Part shown: positions 1 to 6,269 of the stretch, piece by piece
How positions within the stretch are numbered: the stretch's first letter is position 1
How the letters are laid out: each line of letters starts with the position of its first letter
From: an uncultured Eubacteriales bacterium
GTDB lineage: Bacteria > Bacillota > Clostridia > Lachnospirales > Anaerotignaceae
DNA length: 18,924 nucleotides
Direction: 5' to 3'
NCBI GenBank assembly: GCA_902406135.1
Contig: CABPCX010000004.1
Span: 1-18,924, forward strand
Program-made: the position numbers and the translations under genes
The notes under the pieces: model-generated
The model's input: only the letters and a program-made list of their open reading frames with translations
Databases searched by the model: none
What the model was told of the DNA's origin: nothing

Positions 1-29
1 TTTACAATCAGCAGGGCTTATGATACTGT
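1..29 (+). promoter_or_regulatory. Possible promoter of the SDR gene
   Basis: TTTACA at 1-6 is followed after 17 bases by TACTGT at 24-29, a weak sigma-A-type pair upstream of the SDR gene. The -10 element is poor and the window edge cuts off the context, so the gene may instead be transcribed from further upstream. Confidence 0.25.
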
Positions 30-77
30 AATATAAGGGAATTTAACCGAAACAACTACACTAAGGAGGTATGCAGA

Positions 78-818
78 ATGGATATTAAAGGAAAAGTTGC
101 CCTTATCACCGGAGGCGGCACAGGAGTAGGTAAAGGTGTGGCTCTCAGGCTTGCCAAAGAGGGTACAAATATATGCATAAACTATGCCCACTCGGAAAAA
201 GAAGCCTATGAGGCAAAGGCTGAAGTTGAAGCCCTTGGCGTAAAATGCGGAGTTTATAAAGCAGACGTTTCCGATGATGCTCAGTGCAGAAATATGATAG
301 CTGAAGTACTTAAGGATTTCGGCCAGCTCGATATACTTGTTAATAATGCCGGCAGAACCCATTTCGTTGACCACAGCGACCTGGAAGGAATGAAAGGCGA
401 ATACTTTGATGACATTTTCAACCTCAATGTTAAGGGTACATTCTTTATGTGCCGTGCGGCTGCCGATGCCCTCAGAAAGAGCCATGGCGTTATTATAAAC
501 ATCACATCAATAGCAGGCGTTACAGGCCTTGGCAGCTCCATTGCCTATGCAGCCAGCAAAGCCGCTGAAATAAGCATTACAAAATCCCTTGCCAGAGTAC
601 TTGCTCCCGAAGTAAGAGTAATCGGCGTTGCACCCGGTATCGTACTTACCCGCTGGGTAGAAGGAAGAACCGGCCATATCGACAAACTTGCCGGAGATAC
701 TCCCCTTCAGAAAGTTGCAGTACCCGAAGATATCGCACAGACAGTATACGCTCTCATCGCCCATGCTGATTTTGTCACAGGACAGAACCTCATCGTCGAC
801 GGAGGAGCATTTATCTAA
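78..818 (+). CDS. SDR-family NAD(P)-dependent oxidoreductase (FabG-like)
   Basis: A 246-residue classical short-chain dehydrogenase/reductase, the normal length for the family. It carries the glycine-rich dinucleotide-binding motif TGGGTGVGKG (residues 11-20), NNAG (89-92), the structural Asn117, and the catalytic Ser144, Tyr157 and Lys161 (YAASK). The post-catalytic APG motif (185-187) is also present. Such enzymes reduce a ketone or oxidise an alcohol with NAD(P)H in the cytoplasm; FabG-type 3-oxoacyl-ACP reductases and many sugar or steroid dehydrogenases share these motifs, so the substrate cannot be read from the sequence. The start is supported by AAGGAGG at 63-69, eight bases before the ATG. 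No fatty-acid-synthesis genes accompany it; it stands alone and ends in a strong terminator. The family is certain, the specific function is not. Confidence 0.93.
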   Translation: MDIKGKVALITGGGTGVGKGVALRLAKEGTNICINYAHSEKEAYEAKAEVEALGVKCGVYKADVSDDAQCRNMIAEVLKDFGQLDILVNNAGRTHFVDHSDLEGMKGEYFDDIFNLNVKGTFFMCRAAADALRKSHGVIINITSIAGVTGLGSSIAYAASKAAEISITKSLARVLAPEVRVIGVAPGIVLTRWVEGRTGHIDKLAGDTPLQKVAVPEDIAQTVYALIAHADFVTGQNLIVDGGAFI

Positions 819-831
819 TAAAGCCAAAAAT

Positions 832-859
832 CCCGGCAGTAAAACTGCCGGGTATTTTT
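832..859 (+). terminator. Rho-independent terminator of the SDR gene
   Basis: Perfect 8-bp stem CCCGGCAG (832-839) / CTGCCGGG (845-852) with a five-base loop, followed by a T-rich tail. It lies 14 bases after the SDR stop codon. Confidence 0.9.
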
Positions 860-887
860 ATTTCTGTAATTCTGTTTTTGCTAGAAA

Positions 888-917
888 ATAATATGACCCC
901 GGATATTCTCCGAGGTC
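888..917 (-). terminator. Probable terminator of the AI-2E-family gene
   Basis: Inverted repeat GACCCCGGA (895-903) / TCCGAGGTC (909-917), nine pairs with one G-T wobble and a five-base loop. Read on the minus strand it is followed by a T-rich but interrupted tail. It sits just after the stop of the minus-strand transporter gene and faces the SDR terminator. Confidence 0.65.
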
Positions 918-942
918 CTTAATGTCATTTACAAATCAAATT

Positions 943-2125
943 TTATGTTTCCTCTTCGTTTCTTTTCTCTATCATTTCGTCACAGCCATTCTTTCTGAGG
1001 CCGTAGAAAACAAGTTTCTTTGTTATGTCATATATTACGGCAAAGAGAGGAACACCGATTATCATTCCTACAAATCCCCATAATCCGCCGAAAATAAGGA
1101 TTGAGAAAAGCACCCAGAAGCTGGATAATCCTGTTGAGTTGCCAAGAATCTTAGGTCCGATAACATTTCCGTCAGCCTGCTGAAGGGCAATTACAAATAC
1201 GATAAACCATACCGCCTTTATTGGTGAATCTATGAATATGAGCAGTGTGGCAGGCACAGCACCGATAAAGGGTCCGAAAAACGGAATTATGTTTGTGACG
1301 CCTACAATTACCGATACAAGCATTGCATTGGGGAATTTGAATATGAGACAGCACACATAGCATATAACACCTATTATGGCTGAATCCAGTATTTTTCCGT
1401 TTATAAATCCCACAAACATACTGTCGGCATACTTTAATTCACTGAGTATTATGTCTGCCCATTTTGTCTTAAATATGCTGTAAAGAATAAGTTTTGCCTG
1501 TTTTCCGAATTTCTTTCTGGAAACCAGAAGATAAATGGCAACAAAAATACCGATAAGGAAGTTTTTAAGGAACATAACACTGTTCCATATCTGTGTTCCC
1601 ACACCCTCCAGAATATTCTGTATGTTGGGCGAAAGTACATCTTCTATCCATTTATTAAGAGTTGTTTTTACTTCACCGTATACCTCGGTCAAATAATGGG
1701 GAAGTCCAAAATCCTTATCAAGATTATCTTCCATCCATACCGATGCCTGATTAAGTTTTTCCGGGACTGTCTGCACAAGTCTTGATACGCTGTTTCCCAC
1801 CTGCGGTATAATTATCATAAGCAGCAGATAAATTATAATAAATGCTGTCAGCATACTTCCCGCAACGGCCAGCATATTGGCCAGCTTTTTATGTTTTTCA
1901 GACAGCAGTTCTCAGCTTTCTTTCATAAAAGTTGCATATAGGCTTTAAAAGATATGCTATTGCCGCTCCATAAATAAGCGGGCTTGCTATACCCATAAGT
2001 TTCGCTATGGAATCGCTGAATTCACTGTACCTGTAAATTATGAAAAACAGGAGTATACTCATTGTAACGGCGCCGAAAATAGCAAACATCCAATATATGT
2101 AATGTTTTTTTCCTTTTGAGTCCAT
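943..2125 (-). pseudogene. AI-2E/PerM-family transporter, interrupted by a +1 frameshift
   Basis: Two overlapping minus-strand frames together encode one AI-2E-family (PerM/YtvI-like) membrane protein. The N-terminal part (2125 to 1898) holds two hydrophobic segments and ends ...FYERKLRTAV-stop. The C-terminal part, in frame from about 1908 to 943, continues LLSEKHKKLANML and contains the family signature region TNIIPFFGPFIGAVPA, then DGNVIGPKILGNSTGLSSFW and GGLWGFVGMIIGVPLFA. Removing one base near 1909-1910 joins them into about 393 residues, a normal family length. The in-frame stop upstream in the second frame confines the shift to roughly 1898-1917. The start at 2125 is chosen because a GGAGG precedes it and because the promoter -10 element overlaps the longer start at 2167. 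Family members export small metabolites or ions; the substrate is unknown. A true mutation or a sequence error are both possible. Confidence 0.82.
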
Positions 2126-2165
2126 TTGCTCTAAGGCACCTCCGCATTTTTGCTGATTTATCATC

Positions 2166-2194
2166 ATTATAATTGCACCAACAGTTTAAATCAA
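2166..2194 (-). promoter_or_regulatory. Promoter of the AI-2E-family gene
   Basis: On the minus strand TTGATT (2194-2189) and TATAAT (2171-2166) are separated by exactly 17 bases. Transcription would begin near 2159, inside the longest reading frame, which argues that translation starts at the ATG at 2125. Confidence 0.75.
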
Positions 2195-2316
2195 TAAAAT
2201 TATATATTTTTTACGTTTTTATAAAATTTACCTTTAATAATACTATATGTTTTTTCATTCTTCAAATTCTTTCAATATTTTTATCTAAAATAAATATTTC
2301 TCCTGCAATTCAGAAC

Positions 2317-2375
2317 AAAAAAAGATATATGGAGCGGCTTTTAAAATGAGAACTTCCGCCCATATATCTTTTTTT
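2317..2375 (-). terminator. Terminator downstream of the lipoyl-Lpd operon
   Basis: Long inverted repeat with 16-bp perfect outer arms AAAAAAAGATATATGG (2317-2332) / CCATATATCTTTTTTT (2360-2375) and an inner GCGG/CCGC stem around a roughly 18-base loop. It lies about 20 bases past the lpd stop codon and is symmetrical, so it could stop transcription in either direction. Confidence 0.85.
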
Positions 2376-2395
2376 AAATTAAGGAGAAAATTTAA

Positions 2396-4069
2396 TTATC
2401 CATGTATTGCTCTTGAGTCTACCGCAAGAGTTGCTTCCCTAACTGCTTCCGCAACCGTAGGGTGAGCGTGTATAGTTTTTATTATATCTTCAATTCCTGC
2501 ATTCATAGAAATTGCAAGAGCGCCCTCAGCTATAAGGTCTGTAGCTCTGGGGCCTATTATCTGCATACCAAGTATCTTCTTGGAGCGGCTGTGGGCAATT
2601 ACCTTTACAAAGCCCTTTCCGCCGTTCATAATTATGGATTTGCCGTTTCCGCCAAGATTGAACATTCCCACCGTATATGAAATGCCCTCTTTCTTTGCGC
2701 TTTCTTCGGTATATCCTACTGATGCTGTCTCAGGCATAGTATATACGCAAGCAGGGTTTGTCTTTCCGTCATATCTGCTGTCCTCGCCAAGGGCATTCTC
2801 AGCAGCGGTCTCTCCCTGCATTGAAGCAACGTGCGCAAGCATAACTCCGCCTGTACAGTCTCCGATGGCATATATATTTCTTACGTTTGTTTCCATATGG
2901 TCATTGACCTTGATTATGCCTCTTTCGTTTTCAATGCCTGCTGCTTCAAGGTTAAGCGATGCCGTAGCAGCCTTTCTTCCTATACATACAAGCACCTTTT
3001 CCGCTTCCACAAAAAGTTCTTTTCCGTCCTTCTCCACCTTTACGGATGACTTAGCACCATTGTCCGCGATGGATACGACCTTTGTGGATGTCATTATTTC
3101 AACGCCCTTTTCTTCAAGGGACTCTGCTATTATTTTTACCGCATCTTCATCAATGTTCATAAGAAGTCTGGGAAGCATTTCTATTACAGTTACTTTTGTT
3201 CCGAAAGTACTGTATGCAGTCGCCATCTCAACACCGATAACTCCTCCGCCGATTACTGCCATGGACTCGGGCACCTTATCCAGTGAAAGGGCTCCCGTAC
3301 TGTCTATGCACTGGGGAGAATTAATTCCTTCGATGGGCACAACAGCGGGTACAGAGCCGGCCGCTATAATATATTTATCGGCCTTTACTTCCTGCTCGCC
3401 GTCCTTTGTCTTAACGCTTAAAGTTGTTTTGTCGACAAAGGATGCTTCTCCTTCTATTACTTTTACGCCGTTGGCCTTAAGCAGAGAGTTAACTCCGCCC
3501 ACAAGACGGCTCACAACGGCTTCCTTATTTTCCATAACCTTTGAGAAGTCCAGCTTGGGAGACGCAATAACTCCCGCTGAAGCTCCGTTTTTAGCTTCTT
3601 CAAAAATCTCTGCGCTGTGAAGGAGTGCCTTTGTGGGAATACATCCTTCGTTAAGGCAGGTGCCTCCTATGTGGCTCTTTTCAATAAGAGTTACGTCAGC
3701 ACCAAGCTGAGCCGCTCTTATGGCTGCCACATATCCGCCGGGGCCGCCTCCGATTACTGCCACGGAAACTTTTTTAACGTCTTCTTCGGCATTCTCTTCT
3801 TTTTTGGGTATGAGGTCCTCAAAATCTTCTCCTGCCGCTCCTACTATGGCAACAGGTTCTCCGCATTTTGCCTTTTCTCCCACTCCCACAAGTATTTTAA
3901 GCAGTGTGCCTTCTTCTTCCGATTCCGCTGAGCCGCCCATTTTGCCGGCTTCCACATCATAAAGCACATCGCCTTTTTTTATCTCGTCGCCTTCTTTGAA
4001 GTACCAGTTTATTATGGTGCCTTCCTTCATAACTACAGAAAGCTTAGGTAAAATCATCAGTTTTGCCAT
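2396..4069 (-). CDS. lpdA: Dihydrolipoyl dehydrogenase with N-terminal lipoyl domain
   Basis: A 557-residue E3 flavoprotein. Residues 1-78 form a biotinyl/lipoyl domain whose predicted lipoylated lysine is Lys43 in the turn EAGKM, an unusual variant of the common TDKA. An acidic, charged linker (about 80-100) leads to the pyridine nucleotide-disulfide oxidoreductase body. That body shows FAD motif GGGPGG (107-112), redox cysteines Cys138 and Cys143 in GGTCLNEGCIPTK, NAD-binding GGGVIG (274-279), the second FAD motif IGDCTGG (402-408) and the C-terminal catalytic HPT...E (His536, Glu541). It reoxidises dihydrolipoyl groups with NAD+, or runs in reverse. The usual partners (E1/E2 or glycine-cleavage proteins) are absent; its upstream neighbours on the same strand are a cupin and an OsmC protein, and a lipoate ligase lies close by. 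GAGGTG precedes the ATG. Function as E3 is secure, the physiological partner is not. Confidence 0.95.
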   Translation of the reverse strand: MAKLMILPKLSVVMKEGTIINWYFKEGDEIKKGDVLYDVEAGKMGGSAESEEEGTLLKILVGVGEKAKCGEPVAIVGAAGEDFEDLIPKKEENAEEDVKKVSVAVIGGGPGGYVAAIRAAQLGADVTLIEKSHIGGTCLNEGCIPTKALLHSAEIFEEAKNGASAGVIASPKLDFSKVMENKEAVVSRLVGGVNSLLKANGVKVIEGEASFVDKTTLSVKTKDGEQEVKADKYIIAAGSVPAVVPIEGINSPQCIDSTGALSLDKVPESMAVIGGGVIGVEMATAYSTFGTKVTVIEMLPRLLMNIDEDAVKIIAESLEEKGVEIMTSTKVVSIADNGAKSSVKVEKDGKELFVEAEKVLVCIGRKAATASLNLEAAGIENERGIIKVNDHMETNVRNIYAIGDCTGGVMLAHVASMQGETAAENALGEDSRYDGKTNPACVYTMPETASVGYTEESAKKEGISYTVGMFNLGGNGKSIIMNGGKGFVKVIAHSRSKKILGMQIIGPRATDLIAEGALAISMNAGIEDIIKTIHAHPTVAEAVREATLAVDSRAIHG

Positions 4070-4094
4070 TTTTACACCTCAATCCTTCTAAAGC

Positions 4095-4119
4095 TTGAGG
4101 CGGTCAATGACCGCCTCAA
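4095..4119 (-). repeat. Perfect hairpin in the cupin-lpd intergenic gap
   Basis: Perfect 12-bp inverted repeat TTGAGGCGGTCA (4095-4106) / TGACCGCCTCAA (4108-4119) around a single base. It lies between the cupin stop and the lpd ribosome binding site and has no T-tract on the minus strand, so it does not look like a standard terminator. It may be an RNA-processing or stability hairpin, or a partial attenuator lowering lpd expression relative to the upstream genes. Confidence 0.7.
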
Positions 4120-4142
4120 AACAACTATCTATCTTTTTAATA

Positions 4143-4523
4143 TTAGCAGCCCTTGCCTGAAAGAAGAGGACTAACATCTCCTTCGGGAGGAACTACACAG
4201 ATGAAACAGAAGTTTTCTGTTTCTGATGAGTTATAGTTATAGTGAGGGATTCCTCCGGGAACATAGAGCCAGTCTCCTCTTTTAACGGGGTATTCTACTC
4301 CGTCGATTGAGAATACGCCTTCTCCGTCATAAATAACTACCCAGTGGGGCCAGGGATGTGTATGAGGCTCTTTTTCGCCTGCGCCGGGCTTAAGGTCGAA
4401 ACATCTCATAACATAATCGGGCCAGAAGTGTGTGGGTCCAAAAATAACTTTCTTTGATGCGTTTTCAATAAAGTTACCGGGTGCCTCGGGAAGGTCTTTA
4501 ATTTTTCCTACGTATTCGCTCAT
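4143..4523 (-). CDS. Small single-domain cupin protein
   Basis: A 126-residue cytoplasmic cupin. Counting from the ATG at 4523, motif 1 is HTHPWPHW with His54, His56 and His60, followed by a Gly at 66; motif 2 fits G-X5-P-X-G-X2-H-X3-N exactly, with His94 as the fourth ligand and Asn98. The position usually occupied by glutamate is therefore histidine, predicting an all-His metal centre. The protein ends with a Lys-Gly-Cys tail. Small cupins of this type range from sugar isomerases and dioxygenases to ligand sensors, and the substrate cannot be read here. It lies between OsmC and lipoyl-Lpd on the same strand, with only 37 bases to OsmC, so it probably shares their transcript. The ATG at 4523 is preferred over the in-frame TTG at 4529 because AAAAGGAG lies at the right distance. 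Confidence 0.88.
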   Translation of the reverse strand: MSEYVGKIKDLPEAPGNFIENASKKVIFGPTHFWPDYVMRCFDLKPGAGEKEPHTHPWPHWVVIYDGEGVFSIDGVEYPVKRGDWLYVPGGIPHYNYNSSETENFCFICVVPPEGDVSPLLSGKGC

Positions 4524-4560
4524 GTTCAATTCTCCTTTTCTCTCTTATAATTAAATTTGC

Positions 4561-5004
4561 TTATTTTTCTACGTCAACAACAGTTTTAGCCATCTCTACG
4601 CCGTTTTTAACTGAATCTTCAACGGGGCATCTGAGCTCAACGATATCGATAAGCTGTTTTACCATTGAAGGGTCAGCGTCTGATTTGATTTTAACGTGTG
4701 TTCTGATGTTTGTATAACCGGGTCTGAATTTAGCGTATCCCATAAATCCTGCTGAATCCATATCTCCTTCAACATCAACTGTAATTTCGTCAATTTTAAT
4801 ACCCATTGACTCAGCATAAATAGATGCTGTTATTGTCTGGCATGCAGCGATGCTTCCAAGAAGCATTTCAACGGGGTTCATACCTTTATCGGTACCGCCC
4901 TGAGCTACGGGCTCATCAATTTTAATCTTATGGCCTCTTGCCTCAACATCTACTTCAACGTCGCCGACTCTTTTTGCGGATACTTTATAAGTCTTTTCGT
5001 ACAT
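4561..5004 (-). CDS. OsmC/Ohr-family protein with two redox cysteines
   Basis: A 147-residue OsmC-superfamily protein. The family core is clear: GMNPVEMLLGSIAAC carries the conserved Glu46 and the peroxidatic-type Cys55, and ELRCPVEDS carries the resolving-type Cys126. Proteins of this superfamily (Ohr, OsmC, YhfA) are small homodimers; Ohr and OsmC reduce organic hydroperoxides with a two-cysteine mechanism, and Ohr has been shown to take electrons from lipoyl groups and dihydrolipoyl dehydrogenase. Here a cupin and a lipoyl-bearing dihydrolipoyl dehydrogenase follow on the same strand, which fits such a role. The conserved arginine of Ohr could not be placed with confidence, so a YhfA-like protein of other function remains possible. 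TAAAGGAGA precedes the ATG and a good promoter lies upstream. Confidence 0.9.
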   Translation of the reverse strand: MYEKTYKVSAKRVGDVEVDVEARGHKIKIDEPVAQGGTDKGMNPVEMLLGSIAACQTITASIYAESMGIKIDEITVDVEGDMDSAGFMGYAKFRPGYTNIRTHVKIKSDADPSMVKQLIDIVELRCPVEDSVKNGVEMAKTVVDVEK

Positions 5005-5081
5005 TCTCTCTTCTCCTTTATATTTATAATCTCTCTGTTATATTTTTTTGCATTTTACATTACAGAACTCAGTGTGATATA

Positions 5082-5110
5082 ATCATATCATACAAATTTA
5101 ACACGGTCAA
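5082..5110 (-). promoter_or_regulatory. Promoter of the OsmC-cupin-lpd operon
   Basis: On the minus strand TTGACC (5110-5105) and TATGAT (5087-5082) are separated by exactly 17 bases, giving a leader of about 70 bases before OsmC. An imperfect inverted repeat, TGATATAATCATATCA (5075-5090), overlaps the -10 element and could be an operator. Confidence 0.7.
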
Positions 5111-5184
5111 CAAAAGATATTTGTTTAACTATATATATTTTGACAGATATTTAACTATTTTTCCGTCGTTAAAATTTTAACTAT
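5097..5184. repeat. Four regularly spaced TTTAAC repeats between OsmC and LplA
   Basis: TTTAAC occurs at 5097, 5124, 5150 and 5176, so steps are 27, 26 and 26 bases. The last three copies extend to the identical nonamer TTTAACTAT. The fourth copy lies in the perfect palindrome GTTAAAATTTTAAC (5168-5181). The array fills the space between the operon promoter and the lplA gene. Phased copies suggest cooperative binding of a regulator acting on both divergent units; the region is AT-rich, so part of the similarity could be chance. Confidence 0.55.
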
Positions 5185-5195
5185 ACGACATTGTC

Positions 5196-5201
5196 TATAA
5201 A
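5196..5201 (+). promoter_or_regulatory. Possible -10 element of lplA
   Basis: TATAAA at 5196-5201 lies 30 bases before the lplA ATG, but no good -35 hexamer sits at the expected distance; the TTTAAC palindrome occupies that place. If real, this promoter may depend on an activator. Confidence 0.35.
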
Positions 5202-5225
5202 ATATACCTTGAAAGGATAGAACTA

Positions 5226-6221
5226 ATGTACAAAAAGCTATACTACATTCATAACAAAAGCACAAATCCCTTTTATAATCTGGCCCTGGAAGAATATATT
5301 TTGACTACTAAAAAAAATATGAGTTTTCTTGTGCTTTGGCAAAACAATAACACAGTGGTAATCGGTAACAATCAAAACGCCATGGAGGAGATAAACCTTG
5401 ATTTTGTGCGAAAAAACGGCATTTCTGTGGTACGAAGAACCACCGGAGGAGGCGCCGTATACCACGATATGGGAAATGTAAATTTTTCATTCATTACTGA
5501 GCTTGACGAAAGCGAAGGCTTTACAATAAACGATTTTACCCGTCCGGTTATCAAAGCTTTGTCAGACATTGGAGTCACCGCAAAGGCCGACGGAAGAAAT
5601 GATATAACAATAAACGGTCTCAAAATATCGGGAAACGCCCAGAGGATATACAAAGGACGCATACTTCACCATGGCACCCTGCTTTTTGACCCGGACAAGG
5701 AAATGCTTGTTTCCGCTCTCCGTCCCCGTCCGGAAAAATATGAGTCCAAAAGCACCAAATCCGTAAAAAGCCGTGTGGGAAGCATTGCTTCTTTTCTTAA
5801 AAGCAGTATGACCGTGGACGAATTTATACTCTCCTTAAAAAATTCATTTTCAAAGGATGTGCCTATTGAGGACTATATCCTCACCGCCGAAGACGAAGCG
5901 GCTGTTAAAAAGCTGGCAGAAGAAAAATATGCCCGTCCCGACTGGACTTTCAGAGCGGTACAGCCCATGGATATAAAGTGCTCAGCTAAATTCGACGGAG
6001 GCATAATCGACATTATGTTAAACGTCAAAGAAAGCCGCATAGACGGCTGTCGCATATTCGGGGACTTTATGGCTGCGGCTGATATTGTACCCCTTGAGGA
6101 GGCCCTTATCGGTGCCGAATTTTCTCCCGAAGGTGTATATGGTGCCATAAAGGACCTGCCATTAAAAAATATCCTTGGAGACATAACCTCCAATGAACTT
6201 ATAAGCTGCATATTCGACTGA
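5226..6221 (+). CDS. lplA: Lipoate-protein ligase A
   Basis: A 331-residue lipoate-protein ligase, close to the length of E. coli LplA. The N-terminal catalytic domain shows the lipoate-binding motif RRTTGGGAVYHD (70-81) and the key lysine Lys133 in GLKISGNAQ, followed by HHGTLLFD. A C-terminal accessory domain (about 245-331) is present, so the enzyme should activate free lipoate with ATP and transfer it to acceptor lysines without a separate partner. Likely acceptors include the lipoyl domain of the divergently encoded dihydrolipoyl dehydrogenase. AAAGGA lies nine bases before the ATG. It is monocistronic and ends in a strong bidirectional terminator. The gene diverges from the OsmC-cupin-lpd operon over a 221-base region holding regular repeats, suggesting shared control. 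Confidence 0.93.
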   Translation: MYKKLYYIHNKSTNPFYNLALEEYILTTKKNMSFLVLWQNNNTVVIGNNQNAMEEINLDFVRKNGISVVRRTTGGGAVYHDMGNVNFSFITELDESEGFTINDFTRPVIKALSDIGVTAKADGRNDITINGLKISGNAQRIYKGRILHHGTLLFDPDKEMLVSALRPRPEKYESKSTKSVKSRVGSIASFLKSSMTVDEFILSLKNSFSKDVPIEDYILTAEDEAAVKKLAEEKYARPDWTFRAVQPMDIKCSAKFDGGIIDIMLNVKESRIDGCRIFGDFMAAADIVPLEEALIGAEFSPEGVYGAIKDLPLKNILGDITSNELISCIFD

Positions 6222-6232
6222 TATTAACGCAT

Positions 6233-6264
6233 AAAAAAGGACATACATTTGTATGTCCTTTTTT
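6233..6264. terminator. Bidirectional terminator between lplA and the symporter gene
   Basis: Perfect 14-bp stem AAAAAAGGACATAC (6233-6246) / GTATGTCCTTTTTT (6251-6264) with an ATTT loop. The A-run and T-run make it functional on both strands, serving the convergent lplA and putP-like genes. Confidence 0.92.
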
Positions 6265-6269
6265 GTTTC

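Noticed and set aside
2580..3620. A 346-codon open frame on the plus strand
   Set aside because: It lies antisense to the intact dihydrolipoyl dehydrogenase, has no family motif and no ribosome binding site, and is low-complexity (Ser/Pro/Thr-rich) as expected of a shadow frame.
5140..5145. Consensus TTGACA on the plus strand as the -35 of lplA
   Set aside because: No -10 element lies 16-18 bases downstream (the sequence there is CCGTCG).
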